NCBI GenBank assembly: GCA_027625915.1
Contig: JANTQA010000033.1
Location: forward strand, 6,076,001 to 6,140,000
Source: Anaeramoeba flamelloides
Lineage: Eukaryota > Metamonada > Anaeramoebidae
Direction of reading: 5' to 3'
Length of the DNA stretch: 64,000 bases
The notes under the pieces were generated by a model. It made no database searches. It was not told the origin of the DNA and was given only the letters and a program-made list of their open reading frames with translations. Made by a program: the position numbers and the translations under genes. Shown piece by piece: positions 59,733-64,000 of the stretch. Within the stretch, counting starts at the first letter, position 1. Each line of letters starts with the position of its first letter.

Positions 59733-60736
59733 TTAAAGGATTTCCCATAAATTCTCAAAAGCAAAACAAATTTTTCCACAGGCAACCGAAGCACTTAAGG
59801 GGAATTGTGAAAAAGAGATTGTTGTTTCTGAATAAGACGTATCAATTGCACCATGTGCCATTGCGCCGAGTATAAAAATTATTGGTCCTTTTGGAAGTTT
59901 TGGTACAAACTCATGCAGGTCGATTAATGAATCAGAACTGTGCGAACAGCCGATGATTGGGCACCCTGTAGGCAAGTATTTGGTGACAGGGTTTTTAATA
60001 ACTTTTAATAAAATCTCTGAATTATTGGTCGATCGGATTGTAAGGTTCTTCAGTAATTGCACCATTAGTTTTTTGAATCTATGAAAGGTTCTTGGGACAT
60101 GTAATTTTGGGTTGACTTGAATTAAGACATTTGTTTCTGTGTGGATATAAATTTGAAGCTTACCAGCTTTATTGAGTGGCGAGTCTTGTAATGTGATTAG
60201 TGTCTTTGAAGAGAGCAGGAAATTAGAAATACAATATAAAAAAATTGAAAATTTGAGAATTGATGGATGGATTGATGAATTTTGAGTTAAGCAATCATTA
60301 AGAATGAAAAAGAAGTTCGAGGCTTTGAATTTTAAGGATCAATTCATTTCTTTGGTTGGTGGTGAATAATTTGATCATAACAAGGTGAGATTCGTAATCA
60401 CTCGAGAGAAAAAAAAAAAAAAAAAAGAAATAGGATTTTTACCTGATAGAGGATATCTGGTCTCGCTGATAACTTTTCTTTTGATTGAGAAATTATTCTA
60501 TGGTGATCGTCGTGATTAAGAAGTTCGTATTTATCCTTTACTTTTATTGATCGTAAGCAAGCTGTAATAATTAGGGGATCATTGAATAAAAAAATAAAAA
60601 AAAAAAAAAAAAGGATTAAGGATCATGTTTAAGGAATGTAAACATTCTAATTAAGATTACCTTTTTGAAGAATAATAATTACACGATCTTCTTTTTCTTC
60701 TTCTTGGTTTGGTTTTTGTTTCTTTTTAAAATTCAT
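59733..60736 (-). CDS. EMG1: EMG1/NEP1 18S rRNA pseudouridine methyltransferase, 221 aa
   Basis: A SPOUT-fold enzyme of the nucleolar small-subunit processome that makes the N1-methyl group on a hypermodified pseudouridine of 18S rRNA. Exons are 60736-60661, 60561-60443 and 60203-59733, totalling 666 bases, exactly 222 codons, all in phase. A short KE-rich start (MNFKKKQKPNQEEEKEDR) is followed by VIIILQKACLRSIKVKDKYE, then ELLNHDDHH, then SARPDILYQ. QDSPLNKAGKLQIYIHTETN comes next and HVPRTFHRFKKLMVQLLKNL after it. The knotted cofactor-binding end has KNPVTKYLPTGCPIIGCSHS, then IIFILGAMAHG and FPLSASVACGKICFAFENLW. All are NEP1 landmarks. The length lies between archaeal (about 205) and human (244). 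It is the only copy seen and appears complete. Confidence 0.95.
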
Positions 60737-61171
60737 AATTGAGATAAGGCAGTCTGGTAAATGAGAACGTAAAAATCAAGAATTTGAAAAAATGATCCAA
60801 TATTTGTTTTAAATAGACTTCTAGTGTCTTGAAAATTTAACTACAAATTCATGAGAAATTTAGTATCACTCTTGAACGTTAATGGTGTTTTCTAATTTTT
60901 ATTTCTTTTTGATTTGTTTTTATATTTAGGTACTCTTTGTATCTCATTTATTTATCGAAAACAATGTTGAAGAAATACATTTTTCCTTTATTAAAGGTCT
61001 CGATATTTAATAGTATTCTTCTTCAATCTCAAGAAGTGGCTTGAATTTTAAAAAATAGTAATGTCAAAGTTAGATTCTTCAGGTTGAGACAATTCAAATA
61101 ACAAAAAAAAAGAACATTATTAGGATTTAAAAATCTCAATTATTTAAATAACAAAAAAAATTTTACATGAT
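60737..61171. other. Upstream region of EMG1, no further gene
   Basis: AT-rich spacer that should include the EMG1 promoter. No motif, RNA gene or repeat end was recognised. Confidence 0.45.
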
Positions 61172-61937
61172 TTAAGGGACTAGGGTGGATATAGTTTTGT
61201 CTATAATCAAAGTATTTTGTAATTGGGTATAAATGATATTGGTACAGCTATATGGCTCTAATAGCTCAAAAAAATCTATTATTCTAATTATTGAATAATT
61301 AATCTTTACATTTTTTAGAAAGATCATTCGAAAAACTTTTCAATTTTGAAATTTTTTTTTAATTCCTTTTCCAAATCTAAAAATAGAAACCAAAATATAA
61401 GTAGTTGTGTATTTAATGATTTAGATTTAGAACCTCCAAAAGTAACAATTTTTATATTTTTTGAATTTCAAAGATTAACTCAATAATCATCAATATAAAA
61501 ACCCTAAAGGTTGATTAGTTTTGTTTCCTTTTTATAAAACTAGTTCTAATTTCACGTCAATATATTTCCAAGATTTCGGGAATAATTTGTTAAAATATTT
61601 GCAGACTTAATTATTTAATTTTTTAAGCAAATTGATTTTTTTAACAATTAATCTACATTTCTCCACAAATTTTAGAAGGATATTTTGTGACTTTGGAGTA
61701 TGGAAATTGATAATTCAGCGTTTGAATTTGTCTCAAAATGAAGATTTGTTTCTGAAATTTTTGATATTTTTTACTAATACCGGGATCTTTTTTTTTAATT
61801 GATGAGATCAACAAATCGTAGTACTTGACAAATTGATTTTTTAGAGACATTTGTACGGTGACACACCAATTCGATTTGCACCCAATAACAACTGACTTTA
61901 ATCTTTTACCCCTCTTTGGTATAAACTAATCCCTTAA
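61172..61937 (+). mobile_element. Family A element, TTAA termini, 766 bp
   Basis: Opens TTAAGGGACTAGGGTGGATA and closes TATAAACTAATCCCTTAA. Inner inverted similarity continues: TTGTAATTGGGTATAAATG on the left against the inverse of TTTGCACCCAATAACAACTG on the right, about 80 bases per arm. Other copies are at 0.7-2.0, 23.8 and 57.5 kb. The open frame 61653-61850 is internal, not conserved and not taken as a gene. Confidence 0.82.
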
Positions 61938-62631
61938 ATATCAATAATTATTCTAACTTAAAAAAATTTCAAAGGAGCTTGGTAAAAAGGTGTAGTTAAC
62001 AAAAAAAAGTTTTTGAAGATTCTCTATGAGAAAAATTCGGTTGCAAAATAGTTTAAAAGATTCTCAATTTGAAAATAATTCAAATTTAGAAAAAAAATTT
62101 AGTTCTTTTATGATTAATTATTATCAAATGATTAAATTATTATATTTTTTTTTTTTAGCTAAATCGCCATCTTTTAGTAAGTGTTTGATTTAACTCAATT
62201 AGTTACTATTTGGGATCATTCCATGACTCTTGGGATTGGTAAATTAGTGAATATATTAGATACTTGCTTTGAAGTATAGTAGTGTTAATTTGAAAAATAA
62301 TTTTTTGAAATCTTAAAAAAAGAAAAAATCTATTGATTTTTATTATTTGTGCTACCAATTTAAAACAAATAAAAGTCTGATTTGAGAATTATTTGCCAAA
62401 ATTGGCAAGGAAAACTAAGTTTATTTTGAGAAAATAAGGTACCAAAGAGCTACACTCAATTCCAATTTCAAATTGATGTTCTTAATAATATTGAAAAAAA
62501 CTGTAATCTTGGAATTTCTTACTTTTGCACTTGTGTGTTCCTCTTTGTTTTTTTTTTTTTTCATTTTTATAAGTTGTTTTTTATAAAATATTATTTCACA
62601 ACCTTTTCTTTGTCAAGTAAACTCTTTTTCA

Positions 62632-63310
62632 GCCAAATGATCCCGGTAGTAATGTTCAAAATTTGTGTTTAAAGGGTTTACAGGGATATTACATAAAAAA
62701 ATTTATTTTGGAAATTTTGAAAATTGAAATTATTATTTCTATATTTTTGTTTTTTTTTTTCTATTTTTTTGAAAACCTAATTCAGTTGCAAATAGTTTTT
62801 TTATTGCAAGAACAATAGTCACACAGTAAAAATTTGTTATTCTAATGTTATTTGAAATTGTTAAAATGATTGTTGAGAAATCATATTAATTTCTATTGGA
62901 ATGTTATTCGATCTTTGATCCTGATATTTGAAGAAAAATGTGAGAAATTTTCACTTCATTTTCATTTCCTTTTTCAATTAGAGGCGAGAAATCACAACAT
63001 ACTTTGTTTGGGGACTTTATTTCGAAAAGAAAAGTATGTAAAATGAAGTGAAAATTGTTTCATATTTATTATGCAAATACCAAGCAGAAGATCAAAACAA
63101 ATATTTTTCTTTTTCTCGATAGGGCCTGAAGAATTTGATTTTTTCAATTTTTAATATAATATAGTGATTTGTTAGTTTTCTTTCAGACCTATACCAACAA
63201 TTCTTTAACGTTTATTCTTCTACTTATTTCTTATTTGTTCTTCAAACGCCAATTATAGATAATAATTGATATTTGAAAAAAAAATTGGTTTACTTTGACC
63301 AAAATAAAGT
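62632..63310 (+). repeat. Family B repeat copy 6, with a small palindromic insert
   Basis: Starts TTTTTCAGCCAAATGATCCC. It carries ATTGCAAGAACAATAGTCAC and TTAATTTCTATTGGAATGTT, and ends CCAATTATAGATAATAATTG. About 130 extra bases at 62935-63065 have inverted ends (TTTTCACTTCATTTTCAT and ATGAAGTGAAAATTG), so they are probably a small MITE inside the repeat. Confidence 0.7.
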
Positions 63311-64000
63311 TTATAACGTTAAAATAAGAAAATAAATTCTTAATCTTAAAAAAATCACGATACAAGTTCATTTTGTCACTGAAAACTAAATTTAAAAACT
63401 TAATAAAGTACCATATTTTGATTATCTGTCTATTTGTCAAATATTTAGAAATTTTTTAAAAAAGAAACCATGGTGGTAATCCAAATTCGTTGGTTTAAAA
63501 GGAAAAAAAATAAAAACAACCCATTCAACATTATGAGTCAAAAAAAAATCATAATAAGTTTTGAATATTTTTAATTTTCTTTTAATCTCTTATATACTAA
63601 CTTTTATTTATCTTTTTCGTGTATTTGTTTAGCAATAACAATTATTTTTTTTTTTTTATTTTTTCAAGAAAATTTATCAAATCAGAATTTAATCCTGTCT
63701 ACATTAAACTTGAAGGGAAAAATATAAATAAATGTTAAATTAAAAACACATAGTAAGAAATTTTATGGGGTAATTCCTCTTCAATAATAATAAATATACA
63801 AATAAATAAACAAAATGGATATTTTTATAGTTAAAAAGGTTCGAAATATACTTTTTATTCAAGAGTTATATATATTAAAAAAACTTGGAAATATTGATCT
63901 TTAGATTAATTTTACAAATAATAAAAAATTAGAAAATAATTGGTAAGAATTTTCTATGAAAAATAACCCAATTACTAATATTAAGAAAAAGTGTATTAAT
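63311..64000. other. AT-rich spacer at the window end, nothing recognised
   Basis: The open frame 63231-63440 begins inside the family B repeat. No exon or RNA gene is visible to the end of the window. Confidence 0.45.

Overview
The window looks like nuclear DNA of a very AT-rich, single-celled, probably amoeboid eukaryote. Genes have spliceosomal GT-AG introns. All three stop codons act as stops in the supported genes. Coding sequence carries long runs of Asn, Lys, Glu and Asp, and the spacers are filled with short dispersed repeats. Gene content (Rac GTPase, cornichon, giant BEACH protein, V-ATPase, EMG1, F-box protein) is generic for eukaryotes. The A+T bias, poly-Asn and KE-rich tracts and repeat-inflated introns suggest an Anaeramoeba-like or other free-living amoeboid protist, but no marker gene here settles this.

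Layout: 1-2 kb, repeat DNA. 2.2-3.3 kb, three exons of a TMEM131-like secretory-pathway protein (minus). 3.7-8.3 kb, repeats. 8.4-9.0 kb, an intronless Rac GTPase (minus). 10.5-11.8 kb, an F-box protein (minus) followed by orphan exons. 12-17 kb, repeats. 17.0-19.3 kb, a 778-residue multi-pass membrane protein of unknown family (minus). 19.7-23.9 kb, a dense repeat cluster. 24.3-24.7 kb, a cornichon-type cargo receptor (minus). 25.2-39.8 kb, a 3,281-residue BEACH-WD40 protein (plus) with a 4.2 kb intron holding nested repeats. 40-43 kb, an inverted pair of repeats. 43.4-46.9 kb, a 1,159-residue low-complexity protein (minus). 47-50 kb, repeats. 50.5-55.2 kb, the complete six-exon V-ATPase catalytic subunit A (minus). 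55.5-58.6 kb, repeats. 59.7-60.7 kb, the complete three-exon EMG1/NEP1 rRNA methyltransferase (minus). 61-64 kb, repeats.

Several genes serve membrane traffic and endolysosomes (TMEM131-like, cornichon, BEACH protein, V-ATPase A, Rac). They are unlinked single genes, so this is not evidence of a cluster.

The most distinctive content is non-coding. About a dozen repeat families were recognised by eye. Most have terminal inverted repeats, either TTAA-flanked with a shared GGGAYTAGT-type end, or TA-flanked with CAGT or CTGG-type ends like Tc1/mariner. None has a transposase reading frame here, so they look like non-autonomous MITE-type elements. No dedicated new defence or biosynthetic system was found. 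The best unknowns are the 778-residue membrane protein, the 1,159-residue protein, the orphan exons at 10.5-10.9 kb and the repeat families. All repeat boundaries come from reading by eye and are approximate unless flanking bases are cited.
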